Shown piece by piece: positions 27,260 to 35,765 of a stretch of 64,000 nt of DNA (the first letter of the stretch is position 1; each line of letters begins with the position of its first letter). This stretch comes from Bacillus sp. FJAT-18017 (lineage in GTDB: Bacteria > Bacillota > Bacilli > Bacillales > Cytobacillaceae): positions 3,817,501-3,881,500 of the forward strand of contig NZ_CP012602.1 in the NCBI RefSeq assembly GCF_001278805.1. Reading direction: 5' to 3'. The notes under the pieces are model-generated. The model did not search any database and was not told where the DNA came from. It saw only the letters and a list, made by a program, of their open reading frames with translations. The position numbers and the translations under genes were made by a program.

Positions 27260-28195
27260 TTATTGCGTTTGTTTCATATACTCAATCGTCTGCCTTAGAC
27301 CTTCACGATAGGATGTACGAGGGATTGGACCAATAAAATTTTCATACTTTTCACCATTTAGTACAATTGGTTCTTCATTCAAGTAAAACATCTCAACCAC
27401 TTCACGCATTTGACGATTAAAAAGGCCCAAAAATCGAATCATATTCTTCGAAACAGTAGATACGCCTTTTTGATACCCAGTTATTTCTCGGACCGTTTCA
27501 ACTATTTCATCTCCCGAAATGGTGCCAAAGCCAGGTATATTCCAACTTTGTCCGTATGCCTTCTCTTGAAGGGACAAACTAACCATTGCCCTGGCGCCGT
27601 CTGGTGTATAGATAAATTCCCTGGAAATGCTTTGGTTACCCACAAAGCTGGAACTTTTATCTTTCACTATATTTAACAGGGTATAATTCAAAATCGTGTT
27701 TTCTGCATTGGGTCCATAAAAATCAGGAAAATGTGCAATTAGTGCAGGAATATTTGATTTCTTGACCAAGTTTTCAACTTCCAGGCGAATGCGTCCCTTT
27801 TTCGTATGAGGATTTTTAACTGTTGTTTCACTCGTTTTTTCCCCTACGCTCCTTCCGTAGGCATAAATATTATCTACGATGGCCAGCTTGGCGGAATGCT
27901 TCTCGGCGGTTTGAAGAATATTAGACATCATTATCGGAAGTTTCTCCTCCCATTCAACATAAGGAATGTTGGCAGATTGAAAAATAGTGTCTACGCCATT
28001 AGCCGCCCCGTCTAAATCGTCTATACGAAATACATCTCCTGTATAGATTGTTATATTGGGATCGTCCGCAAACAGTTTTTCCAATTTTTCACGAGTACGT
28101 GCGAACGCTGTTACCATTATTCCTCTACTCGATAATTCCTTAACAATGGAATAACCCATACCTCCTGAAGCCCCTAATACTAAAGCTTTTTGCAT
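27260..28195 (-). CDS. NAD(P)-dependent epimerase/dehydratase-like (extended/atypical SDR)
   Basis: A protein of 311 residues. It begins ALVLGASGGMGYSIV, the Rossmann GxxGxxG loop, followed by FART, GDVFRIDDL, IDNIYAYG (Tyr of the active-site region) and PGFGTISGDEIV. It fits the NAD-dependent epimerase/dehydratase superfamily without a clear known substrate. Start ATG 28195 with AGGGGAGGG. A palindrome matching the TetR operator lies in the gap before it, so it is the probable target of the TetR regulator encoded immediately upstream. Confidence 0.85.
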   Translation of the reverse strand: MQKALVLGASGGMGYSIVKELSSRGIMVTAFARTREKLEKLFADDPNITIYTGDVFRIDDLDGAANGVDTIFQSANIPYVEWEEKLPIMMSNILQTAEKHSAKLAIVDNIYAYGRSVGEKTSETTVKNPHTKKGRIRLEVENLVKKSNIPALIAHFPDFYGPNAENTILNYTLLNIVKDKSSSFVGNQSISREFIYTPDGARAMVSLSLQEKAYGQSWNIPGFGTISGDEIVETVREITGYQKGVSTVSKNMIRFLGLFNRQMREVVEMFYLNEEPIVLNGEKYENFIGPIPRTSYREGLRQTIEYMKQTQ

Positions 28196-28213
28196 AACAA
28201 TTCCCTCCCCTTA

Positions 28214-28228
28214 TTAACCACTGGTCAA
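28214..28228. promoter_or_regulatory. TetR operator in front of the SDR gene
   Basis: TTAACCACTGGTCAA is nearly palindromic and shares the TTGACCA core with the palindrome upstream of the tetR gene at 28827-28841. Confidence 0.6.
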
Positions 28229-28243
28229 ATTATTTTAAAAAAA

Positions 28244-28813
28244 TTAATCAACTAATCGCATCAAAAATTTCGCATGAGAATCGGCCATATCTTTTACCTC
28301 TTCATAGGTAGTAACATGACGGCAATAATGTGTGACAAAGCCATGCAGGGATAAAAAAATGCTATATATATTTTGAAGAGAAATGTTTTTATCACATAAA
28401 TCGAAAATGCATTGTGCAAATTTCTCATAGCTTTTATTTGGACCTTGATTGATATAATTTCTTACTTCTTCATCTTTTATCAAGAACATAATTTCATAAT
28501 GGCTTTGGTGTGTAAGGCCAAATTCAATGAAGCCAAGAAGGATATTCCTTAGCTTATCCTTATTCTCAATCTCTTGTTGCATCACTTCATCCAGTATTTG
28601 ATCCAGCATGGAGAAATGGTCTTCCACTAATGCAAAAAACAACTCTGCTTTATTTTTAAAATGATAATAAAGTGCACCATGACTGTAATCTAATTCTTTT
28701 GCTATTTGTCTCATAGATACATGCTGATAGCCTCTTTCCACAAATAGGCCTCTTGCAGCTTCCATAATCATTTCTCTTGTTAGTTCTTGTTGGACAGTCT
28801 TTCTTGGCGACAT
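28244..28813 (-). CDS. TetR/AcrR-family repressor
   Basis: A protein of 189 residues with an N-terminal TetR helix-turn-helix (MIMEAARGLFVERGYQHVSMRQIA ... SHGALYYHFKNKAELF) and a divergent all-helical C-terminal ligand domain. It lies 48 nt upstream of the SDR gene on the same strand, with matching palindromes before each gene. The ligand is unknown; an autoregulated redox-detoxification pair is a reasonable inference. Start ATG 28813 behind GGAGGTAATC. Confidence 0.9.
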   Translation of the reverse strand: MSPRKTVQQELTREMIMEAARGLFVERGYQHVSMRQIAKELDYSHGALYYHFKNKAELFFALVEDHFSMLDQILDEVMQQEIENKDKLRNILLGFIEFGLTHQSHYEIMFLIKDEEVRNYINQGPNKSYEKFAQCIFDLCDKNISLQNIYSIFLSLHGFVTHYCRHVTTYEEVKDMADSHAKFLMRLVD

Positions 28814-28826
28814 GATTACCTCCTAA

Positions 28827-28841
28827 TTGACCACTGTTCAA
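28827..28841. promoter_or_regulatory. TetR operator at its own promoter
   Basis: TTGACCACTGTTCAA is flanked by AA and TT to give AATTGA/TCAATT arms. It lies 13 nt upstream of the tetR start codon, overlapping the leader and start-site region. Confidence 0.6.
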
Positions 28842-28935
28842 TTTAAAGTATATTTCATAAATTTTCCATTGTCAACTATAAAAAAGTAATACTACAATCT
28901 GGGTTCTGTGCCCTTTTATTCAACAATCTAGACCG

Positions 28936-29037
28936 ATGGTTAAAGGACAGATTGCCGGGTTTGTTGAACAAGCGGGAATACCTAAAAAGGATAAAAATCC
29001 CCTGTATCCAGACCAATTTTATACTCAATTGGCTAAC
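28936..29037 (+). pseudogene. Possible gene remnant (unrecognised)
   Basis: The plus strand reads VKGQIAGFVEQAGIPKKDK and then NPLYPDQFYTQLANL, which has protein-like composition and uses common codons, unlike typical intergenic sequence. The ATG at 28936 has no ribosome site and the frame continues only as the antisense of the next gene. I take it as a fragment of an unidentified gene, with low confidence. Confidence 0.25.
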
Positions 29038-29343
29038 TTATTTGTTCCACCATTTGTCCGTCTGGAATTTTTCTGGTATTTCTTGCTCGAAAGGGTTGTT
29101 ATAACCTAATCCTTCAAGAGTATCGAACCACAAATCTCTTTTGGACAACGGGAATTTCTTACCACACCATGGACAGTAAGAAATTACTATTAATGAGGAC
29201 CCTCCATCGTGTATGATTACTCCATATTCATCAAACTTGGCACTATAATGGATTAAATGATCAGGACATTGAAAAGGATCTTCATGAAATTCACAAGCAA
29301 AATTTGCCCAGTAAGTCATATCTTCGCAGCAATGTTTAACCAT
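29038..29343 (-). CDS. Small Cys-rich protein (DUF6980-like)
   Basis: A protein of 101 residues beginning MVKHCCEDM and containing CPDHLIHY and a CPWCGKKFP knuckle, so it probably binds zinc through the HCC and CPWC cysteines. Spacing resembles the DUF6980 group of uncharacterised proteins; assignment from memory of the pattern, not a search. Start ATG 29343 with an AAAGGGG ribosome site. No functional context is evident. Confidence 0.75.
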   Translation of the reverse strand: MVKHCCEDMTYWANFACEFHEDPFQCPDHLIHYSAKFDEYGVIIHDGGSSLIVISYCPWCGKKFPLSKRDLWFDTLEGLGYNNPFEQEIPEKFQTDKWWNK

Positions 29344-29375
29344 AAAGTATCCCCTTTTCTTTAGGAATTCCGCTA

Positions 29376-29791
29376 CTATTCTTCAACCTGTCCCTTTAGC
29401 AGAATGGACAATAATTTATCTGCAACTTCTTTTGGTCTCACATCTATTATTCGGAGCTTATTAATATCAACCCAAATCGGCTGATAGGTACCTAGTTCCA
29501 TGCTTGCATTAGAGTATTCTTCCCCTTGCCCATTATCTATGGTGCCGTCAATAATATCGCATAAGAAGAAATATTGTGTACTGTTATACACAACCTCGGC
29601 AAAGCATTCCTTAACTTCTATATTTACAAATAATTCTTCAAGGGCTTCCCTTTTTGTTGCCTCTTCAGGCGTTTCCCCCTCTTCAATTCCGCCCCCCAGA
29701 AAACCGAAATAAGTAAGTTCCCCCCCTAACCCTCTATCAACACAACTTTATTGTTTTTTACAAGGATAACAGATCCTCTTTTCTCATACAA
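29376..29791 (-). pseudogene. Frameshifted NUDIX hydrolase gene
   Basis: The C-terminal 71 codons (29376-29591) and upstream sequence in the same frame read GLGGELTYFGFLGGGIEEG, then ETPEEATKREALEEL, an almost complete NUDIX box. The expected N-terminus (MYEKRGSVILVKNNKVVLIE, from TTG 29791 behind AAAGGAG) is in a different frame and meets TAG at about 29728. One indel near 29728-29745, beside a run of seven C (29720-29726), separates the two parts. This is either a pseudogene or a sequencing error in the homopolymer. The Gly expected after EExx in the box is Phe. Confidence 0.75.
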
Positions 29792-30048
29792 ACTCCTTTA
29801 TTATTTATATAACTGACCTCGCGTTTATCTATCAGAAGAGTCTTTGTTAAACTAAGCCTGCCCTTGGTCTCTCTTTAAAGATTTCTGCAAAAAGGTACTA
29901 TACTCCTTTTAGAAAACAAACTCCGGTATAAAAAGTCTTAATGACGCAAAAAAAAGACAGCGGATAGCTGCCTTTACTAATGAGAATTAGTATTACAATT
30001 TTATTTTTAATATTTTTACTATATTATATTTTTTCCTTTAAAACTGAA
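29792..30048. other. Intergenic stretch with one terminator hairpin
   Basis: On the minus strand AAGGCAGC/GCTGTCTT (29954-29974) followed by eight T is a terminator, probably a second stop for the MscS transcript. No gene seen. Confidence 0.5.
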
Positions 30049-30093
30049 CCCTCTACGCCCAATATCCAATCGCTTAAGTTTGAACGCAGAGGG
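30049..30093 (-). terminator. Hairpin after the MscS gene
   Basis: CCCTCTACG (30049-30057) pairs with CGCAGAGGG (30085-30093) with one mismatch and a 27-nt loop, directly after the mscS stop on the minus strand; the T-run is weak. Confidence 0.5.
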
Positions 30094-30102
30094 CTTAAAT
30101 CT

Positions 30103-31233
30103 TTAATTATCTCGGTCAAAAGAGGAGCCCATCGAAGGGAACATTTCATTTGATTCCTGGGAAACATAAATGGTTCGAGTTGGAAAAGCAACTGCCACTC
30201 CCTCTTCCTCTAATATCCCCATGATCGCCAGGTTGACTTCATGTTTAATTTGCACATGTTCTCCCCAATCCGTTGTCGTTGTAAAGAAATAGATCAGAAT
30301 ATCAAGACCGCTATCCCCATAATGGTCAAAAGCCACCATAATCGTATCCGGGTGGATATCGTCACGATTGTTCAAGAGCTGGTCAATCTTTTTAACTACT
30401 TTTTGAATTTGGTCCTTGTTGGTCAAATAATTGAGTCCTAAATTAAAATTAACGCGTCTTTTTCCCATCCGGCTCCAATTCGTAATCGCCTCGTTTGCCA
30501 GTGTTGCATTCGGTACCGTAACCAGTGCCTGGCTGAATGTACGAACTTTCGTGCTTCGGAAATTAATATCCTCTACCGTCCCTTCAACACTTGGCGTATA
30601 GATCCAATCCCCTATTGAAAAAGGTTTTTCCGTAACGATGACGACCCCGCCGATAATATTTCCTACCGCTTCTTTTGCGGCCAAAGCAAATGCCAGCCCG
30701 CCTAATCCAAGCCCAGCAACGAGCCCGTTTACGTCATAATCGAATTCCTGTCCAATAATGCTGATGCTGATTGCAACCAGGATAACGCGGATCGTTCTCG
30801 ATAGAAACGGCAGTAGAATTAAATCGATTCGATTGTTCATCCTCTGATTCAAACTGATTAAAATACCGGTAGTAGGAGACGACAAATTAAAAAATCCCCA
30901 TGTTATTAAAACAATCACCATCGAACGCAAAAACTTCAAAAACAACTCATTATGCTGTTCGATAAATGGAAAATAATCCATGGCGACATACAAACCAACA
31001 ATAATAAACGCCCAGCTTAAAGGCTTTTCAAAGCTTAAGCAGATTTGAGTTAAGAATTCAGTCGGCGTTTTTTTGGTCAATTTTATAATTAACTGAAATA
31101 CATACTTCGTAAACAGGTTTCGAAATAGAATGAATGCAACCAATATCCCTATTGAAATTCCTAAGTCTTTTAAAATACTTTCATCCAATCCCATGAATGA
31201 AAAACCGATGACAAATGATGAAACAAACGACAT
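30103..31233 (-). CDS. MscS-family mechanosensitive channel
   Basis: A protein of 376 residues. Four N-terminal membrane helices, then the MscS pore helix and beta domain: NGLVAGLGLGGLAFALAAK matches the TM3 Gly/Ala packing motif, followed by EAVGNIIGGVVIVTEKPFSIGDWI and the VEDINFRSTKVRT segment. Relatives protect cells from hypo-osmotic shock by releasing solutes. Start ATG 31233 (GAAGGG upstream). Monocistronic. B. subtilis YkuT/YhdY are of the same family; the paralogue group is not assigned. Confidence 0.92.
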   Translation of the reverse strand: MSFVSSFVIGFSFMGLDESILKDLGISIGILVAFILFRNLFTKYVFQLIIKLTKKTPTEFLTQICLSFEKPLSWAFIIVGLYVAMDYFPFIEQHNELFLKFLRSMVIVLITWGFFNLSSPTTGILISLNQRMNNRIDLILLPFLSRTIRVILVAISISIIGQEFDYDVNGLVAGLGLGGLAFALAAKEAVGNIIGGVVIVTEKPFSIGDWIYTPSVEGTVEDINFRSTKVRTFSQALVTVPNATLANEAITNWSRMGKRRVNFNLGLNYLTNKDQIQKVVKKIDQLLNNRDDIHPDTIMVAFDHYGDSGLDILIYFFTTTTDWGEHVQIKHEVNLAIMGILEEEGVAVAFPTRTIYVSQESNEMFPSMGSSFDRDN

Positions 31234-31666
31234 GATAAATACCCTTCTTTCTTGTTGCGTATCTCTGTTAGCAATCTTACTTCAGCAAAAAGAAGTTTTG
31301 ATGAAAACCCTGCCCACAAATATCAGCTTATGAACCGATACATCCTCATATGATAACATTTGGACAGGACTTTTTTAAATAGAACGATAGTCGCGGGTTA
31401 CAGGTAGTTATTGGCTGTGCTGAAAGCATATTACAGTATTTTAAAATAATGCTAGCCATTCTTTAGAGGGTTATATTGATTGCAGAAGTATAGGAGTAAA
31501 ACCAATACATAAAAAAACTCCCCTAGAAATAATCAGATTGTTTATTAATCTGTCTACTTCTATGGGAGCATATTATTTTCAGACTCTGAACATTTAAATT
31601 ACTATGTTATAATCATTAAAATTATTTATTCAGCTGGGAAACTATCAATAGGAAAGGGAGAAACAG
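31234..31666. other. Divergent intergenic region with a minus-strand terminator-like hairpin
   Basis: At 31511-31569 two nested stems (ACTCCCCTAGAA/TTCTATGGGAG and CAGATT/AATCTG) are followed, on the minus strand, by seven T. No minus-strand gene lies between it and the lysE start, so it would terminate an mscS leader or a small RNA. On the plus strand TATAAT at 31608-31613 may be the lysE -10 box, with a weak -35. Confidence 0.4.
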
Positions 31667-32296
31667 ATGGATAGCTTACTAACATACATATTAATTGTTG
31701 CGATGATGGTTATTATACCAGGCGCAGATACTATGCTCCTGGTGAAAAATACACTTAGTTATGGTTCAAAGGCTGGACGTTATACAGTTCTTGGAATGGC
31801 AGCGGGACTATCTTTTTGGACAATTATAGCTATCCTTGGGTTAGCGGTTGTTGTTGCAAAGTCCATGATCCTTTTCAATACCATCAAATATTTGGGAGCC
31901 GCATACTTAATTTATTTAGGAGTCAAAAGCTTTTTTGCTAAAAGCACATTCTCTTTAGAAGAAATTAAAGCTCATGCAAATGCACCTATAGATAATTCAG
32001 ATAGGCATAATAAAAGTTCTTTTATGCAGGCGTTACTTAGTAATATTCTTAATCCTAAAACTGTTTTAGTCTATATAACTATCATGCCGCAATTTATCAA
32101 TTTAAATGAAAATGTAAACCAGCAATTGATTGTATTAGCCTTAATACTAACTCTACTCGCTGTCTTGTGGTTTTTATTTCTCGTTAGTCTAATTGATTAC
32201 GCAAAAAAATGGTTGAATAACTCCAGATTCCAGAAAGCGTTTCAAAAATCAACCGGATTAATATTAGTAGGTTTCGGCATAAAAACAGGAATTTAA
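31667..32296 (+). CDS. LysE/RhtB-family exporter
   Basis: A protein of 209 residues with five or six membrane helices. The N-terminal PGADTMLLVKNTLSYGSKAG and later LLSNILNPKTVLVYI motifs are those of LysE/RhtB amino-acid exporters. A charged cytoplasmic loop lies around residues 95-120. Start ATG 31667 behind AAAGGGAG; a strong terminator follows. The exported compound cannot be told from sequence. Confidence 0.92.
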   Translation: MDSLLTYILIVAMMVIIPGADTMLLVKNTLSYGSKAGRYTVLGMAAGLSFWTIIAILGLAVVVAKSMILFNTIKYLGAAYLIYLGVKSFFAKSTFSLEEIKAHANAPIDNSDRHNKSSFMQALLSNILNPKTVLVYITIMPQFINLNENVNQQLIVLALILTLLAVLWFLFLVSLIDYAKKWLNNSRFQKAFQKSTGLILVGFGIKTGI

Positions 32297-32306
32297 ACTT
32301 ATACCC

Positions 32307-32337
32307 AAACACCGTTCAGAATGTTGAACGGTGTTTT
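32307..32337 (+). terminator. Terminator after lysE-type gene
   Basis: AAACACCGTTCA and TGAACGGTGTTT form a perfect 12-bp stem with a 6-nt loop and T-rich 3' side. Confidence 0.9.
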
Positions 32338-32393
32338 CTATTGAGCATTACGTTTGTTTCGGACGATTTAAATAACTTTATTAATTTACCTTT

Positions 32394-32753
32394 TTAGCAC
32401 CAAGTACCGTCTAAATATTTAATACGATTACCATAATGGACGTGCCAATGCATATGTTTGTTGCTTTGGTACTCACCTATATTGGTGGAAACCGTACAGG
32501 CACCGTATCTGTCGTTTACTTGTTTTGATACTTTTTGAATAACGGAAAATAGGTCGTTCAAGATATCTTTGTCTTCTGGTTTAATATCAATTAGTGAAGG
32601 AATGTGTTTCTTGGGGATTACAACGATATGCACTTCATAAAAAGGCCGAGTATGATAAAAAGCAAGAGTATGGTCAGTTTCCCAAACTTTTTCAACTGCT
32701 GTCTTACCACTCAAGACTTCATCGCAATAAAAATCCTCAACATCACTAGCCAT
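32394..32753 (-). CDS. HIT-family nucleotide-binding hydrolase
   Basis: A protein of 119 residues, the usual HIT length. The histidine triad appears as HMHWHVHYG near residues 97-105, with the family strand VHIVVIPKKHIPSL upstream. Members hydrolyse nucleoside phosphoramidates or dinucleoside polyphosphates. Start ATG 32753 with GGGGGTTG. Monocistronic and convergent with the lysE-type gene; no partner is evident. Confidence 0.9.
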   Translation of the reverse strand: MASDVEDFYCDEVLSGKTAVEKVWETDHTLAFYHTRPFYEVHIVVIPKKHIPSLIDIKPEDKDILNDLFSVIQKVSKQVNDRYGACTVSTNIGEYQSNKHMHWHVHYGNRIKYLDGTWC

Positions 32754-33035
32754 AAGTTACAACCCCCAAATGTTTTACTTCTAATTAATATTACGACAAA
32801 TGTTCCCAATTCCCTCCAATTTCAAGGAAAATATCAGTCTCAACGTGAAATTGCTACTACAGCATTTTATTTAAATTTCTTCGTAGTATTTCACTCCTTT
32901 ACATATTCAAATTTCGCAACCTAAAAATTTCCACAATTTCCCCTCTATTTGTTTTAGTCTTCCACTCATTTTTACTATTATAGAAAGAGAGATATTTTTT
33001 GGAAGATAAAATGACAAATTACAAGGAGGATAAGG

Positions 33036-33653
33036 ATGGACGAAAACGTTTCAGCATTTCAAGACCTTCCCACAACATGTATTTCTGACACAATGGACGG
33101 GTTAAATAATATGGATCCGTTAATTAAACCGTTAAAAGAGGAATACAGAATTGCAGGGCGTGCCTATACCGTAAAGATGCCTGTTGGAGATAATCAATGC
33201 GTACTACGCGCAATTCGTGAGGCGAAACCAGGAGATATTATTGTTGTAGATGCCAAAGGAGATACTTATCGAACCATTGCAGGGGATTTCATTCTCGGTC
33301 TTGCTCAAACATTGGGTATTAAGGGAATTGTAACCGATGGTGTAATTCGTGATATCATCGGAGTCAAAAAGCTTAATTTTCCAGTATTCTGCAAAGGCAC
33401 AACCGTTGCAGCAAGTGCAAAAGGCGGCTGGGGTGAAGTAAACGTACCTATTTCTTGTGGAGGAACCTCTGTTAGCCCTGGAGACATCATTGTTGCAGAT
33501 GCTGATGGAGTAGTCGTTGTTCCTAAGGCAATTGAGGAAGAAGTTTTAAGAAAAGCGAAAGTAAAACTGGTTAAGGATCAAGAAAGAGAAGAACAAGTAT
33601 CGGGTAAGCCCGAAGAAGTAATTCGTTATTTAGATCATATGTTAAATAAATAG
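33036..33653 (+). CDS. RraA-family protein (HMG/CHA aldolase-like)
   Basis: A protein of 205 residues behind AAGGAGGATAAGG. It has the RraA/menG-like fold: TCISDTMDG near the start, GDIIVVDAKGD, GIVTDGVIRDI with the Arg-Asp pair that binds substrate and metal in 4-hydroxy-4-methyl-2-oxoglutarate aldolases, and GDIIVADADGVVVVP. Bacilli use such proteins in various roles (aldolase, oxaloacetate decarboxylase, or RNase E-inhibitor homologue without RNase E). The genome context does not settle which; decarboxylase/aldolase is the conservative reading. Confidence 0.88.
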   Translation: MDENVSAFQDLPTTCISDTMDGLNNMDPLIKPLKEEYRIAGRAYTVKMPVGDNQCVLRAIREAKPGDIIVVDAKGDTYRTIAGDFILGLAQTLGIKGIVTDGVIRDIIGVKKLNFPVFCKGTTVAASAKGGWGEVNVPISCGGTSVSPGDIIVADADGVVVVPKAIEEEVLRKAKVKLVKDQEREEQVSGKPEEVIRYLDHMLNK

Positions 33654-33662
33654 TCAATTTCC

Positions 33663-33700
33663 AAAAAGAAGAACGAATTCATTCAGTTCTCTTTTTGTTT
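33663..33700 (+). terminator. Terminator after the RraA-type gene
   Basis: AAAAAGAAGAAC pairs with GTTCTCTTTTT around a 12-nt loop, one bulged or mismatched base, followed by GTTTT. Confidence 0.75.
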
Positions 33701-33725
33701 TAACCAACCGAATGAGAACCATAAA

Positions 33726-33758
33726 AATGCCCTGTCAGCAATTCAGTGACAGGGCATT
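33726..33758 (-). terminator. Terminator of the chemotaxis receptor gene
   Basis: AATGCCCTGTCA and TGACAGGGCATT form a 12-bp perfect stem with loop GCAATTCAG. The minus strand continues TTTTTAT; it lies 9 nt after the receptor stop. Confidence 0.85.
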
Positions 33759-33765
33759 CTTATTA

Positions 33766-35445
33766 TTAAAACTTCCCAAATTCGTTTTCGTCCAAATCAA
33801 TCTCGTTTCGGGCGACAGCTGCTTGGGCCAAAGCATTTTCAACTTCTTGTTGTGGATGCCCTATCCTCTCTTGCTTTAGGCCAAGCTCATTTATTGTGTT
33901 TTTCAGCTTAAACTGTCCTACCTTGCTTCTCAATGCTTCTGCCTGATTGGACAACTGCTCACTTGCAACCGCTCCCTGTTCCGATGTGGCTGAGTTGGAC
34001 TGAATTACTTGTGAAACCTGCATGATTCCCTGATTAATTTGTGAAATACCAATCGATTGTTCATTTGACGCTACTGAAATATCATGAATATGTGCTGCCA
34101 CTCTTGCTATATCTTCGACTACCTTGCCAAGGGCCGTTGCCGTCTCATCGGCAATCTTCATTCCCCCATCCGCCTTCCGGATGGAACCTTCTATTAATTC
34201 TGCCGTTTCTTTAGCTGCCTTAGCCGATCTTGCGGCAAGACTGCGGACTTCATCAGCAACTACCGCAAAACCTTTTCCATGTTGCCCTGCCCTTGCTGCT
34301 TCAACTGCTGCATTCAGCGCAAGAATATTAGTTTGAAAGGCGATTTCATCGATTACTTTAATGATTTTAAAAATGCTTTCGGAGGATTCATGGATATCGT
34401 CCATTGCCTTTAGCATTTCATTCATCCGGGAGTTTCCTTCTTCGGCATTTAGTCTGGTTATTTCCGCTAATCTGTTAGCCTCATTGGCATGGTCCGCATT
34501 ATGTTTTGTCTGGGCAGAGATTTCTTCAACGGTAGCTGACAATTGTTCAACAGAACTTGCTTGCTCTGTTGCCCCTTGCGATAAAGAAGTGCTCGATTCT
34601 GATATTTGTCTTGAACCGGATGCAACCTGGTCGGCGGCATTTCGAATTTCCAACATAGTCTGATTCAGATTCTTGGACATTTTACGAAAGGCACTAGCCA
34701 GTGCGCCAATCTCATCTTTTGTATTAATCCAGATTTGTACATCCAGGTTGCCTTCCGCGATTTGTTCAGCTGTTTCAACCATTTTTTCAATAGGCTTCCT
34801 GATGTTGCGAATAATGAAAATTGCCATAACCAGACCGAGAAAAAAGGCAATTACCGCAGCCGAAATAATATAAATAACAATTTGGTCTGTTTGCGCTCTT
34901 AACTCATTTGTTAGCTTTTTACCATCTTCACTTTTTAATTGTAACGCTGCATCGAAATAGTGGTCTATTTCATTCGCGGCCTGGATTCCCTCGGTATTAT
35001 TCAAGGCAAGCGCTTCTTTGTTCTTGTTCTCTAAAACAAGGCCTACCACTTCGATTCTGATCATATCGTAATTTTTGAAGGTTTCAGTCAGTGAATTATA
35101 TGTATCACTCAATTCCTCGCCTTGAATGCTGCTTCCAACTGCGGTTAAGTTACGGTCTATCTCTTCGCTTAAATCCTGAATCCTTGTGATAGTTTTTTCT
35201 TTCTCTTGTTTATCATCTGTTATAAACAATTCCATAACAGCAGCTTTCAAATCATTGAAATTGTTATTTGCGCGGCCCATATCCGCAGTTGCGATCCCGT
35301 AAGAAGCGTATAGATGATTATAATCGGATTCCGAGTATTTCAGACTTATGATGCCAATTGCACTAACAACAACCGTAAAGAAATAAAGTGTCACGAAAGC
35401 CCAGATTAATTTCCAGCGAATCTTCAAATTTAAATACCAATTCAT
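33766..35445 (-). CDS. Methyl-accepting chemotaxis protein
   Basis: A protein of 559 residues: TM1 about 11-32, an all-helical four-helix-bundle sensor (about 33-186), TM2 about 187-209, HAMP about 210-263, then the long cytoplasmic coiled coil with the hairpin tip [21 protein letters not shown]. This is a class with a single transmembrane sensor pair. The extracellular ligand is not predictable. A SigmaD promoter at 35523-35549 places it in the motility regulon. Start ATG 35445 with AGTAGGGG upstream. Confidence 0.94.
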   Translation of the reverse strand: MNWYLNLKIRWKLIWAFVTLYFFTVVVSAIGIISLKYSESDYNHLYASYGIATADMGRANNNFNDLKAAVMELFITDDKQEKEKTITRIQDLSEEIDRNLTAVGSSIQGEELSDTYNSLTETFKNYDMIRIEVVGLVLENKNKEALALNNTEGIQAANEIDHYFDAALQLKSEDGKKLTNELRAQTDQIVIYIISAAVIAFFLGLVMAIFIIRNIRKPIEKMVETAEQIAEGNLDVQIWINTKDEIGALASAFRKMSKNLNQTMLEIRNAADQVASGSRQISESSTSLSQGATEQASSVEQLSATVEEISAQTKHNADHANEANRLAEITRLNAEEGNSRMNEMLKAMDDIHESSESIFKIIKVIDEIAFQTNILALNAAVEAARAGQHGKGFAVVADEVRSLAARSAKAAKETAELIEGSIRKADGGMKIADETATALGKVVEDIARVAAHIHDISVASNEQSIGISQINQGIMQVSQVIQSNSATSEQGAVASEQLSNQAEALRSKVGQFKLKNTINELGLKQERIGHPQQEVENALAQAAVARNEIDLDENEFGKF

Positions 35446-35522
35446 ATATATCCCCTACTTCTCCTATGTTATTAAAAAATTCCTATCTCAAAACATGGTT
35501 TGTATATATCATTATTTTTTTA

Positions 35523-35549
35523 ATATCGGATGCTTCCCAAGAAAGTTTA
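35523..35549 (-). promoter_or_regulatory. SigmaD (flagellar) promoter of the chemotaxis receptor
   Basis: On the minus strand TAAA (35546-35549), a 15-nt spacer and TCCGATAT (35523-35530) match the SigmaD consensus TAAA-N15-GCCGATAT at 11 of 12 positions. It lies about 75 nt upstream of the start codon, matching the expected motility control of a chemoreceptor. Confidence 0.75.
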
Positions 35550-35765
35550 AGGTTTGGGGAGGGTCTCATAGGTATTCTGCCGGATACCGATGGGAGAATT
35601 TAACTAAATTAAAAAATCAAGCCCAGTACTATTGATTCAATTTTCATAATATTAAATATTTTCAATTTCCTTCATCCCGTTTCTGCATTAAAATAATTAT
35701 TGAGCAAACCTAAAGTTTCGCCTTACATAAGAATCGCCGCTCAAATAATAATCAGGAGGTTTTTT

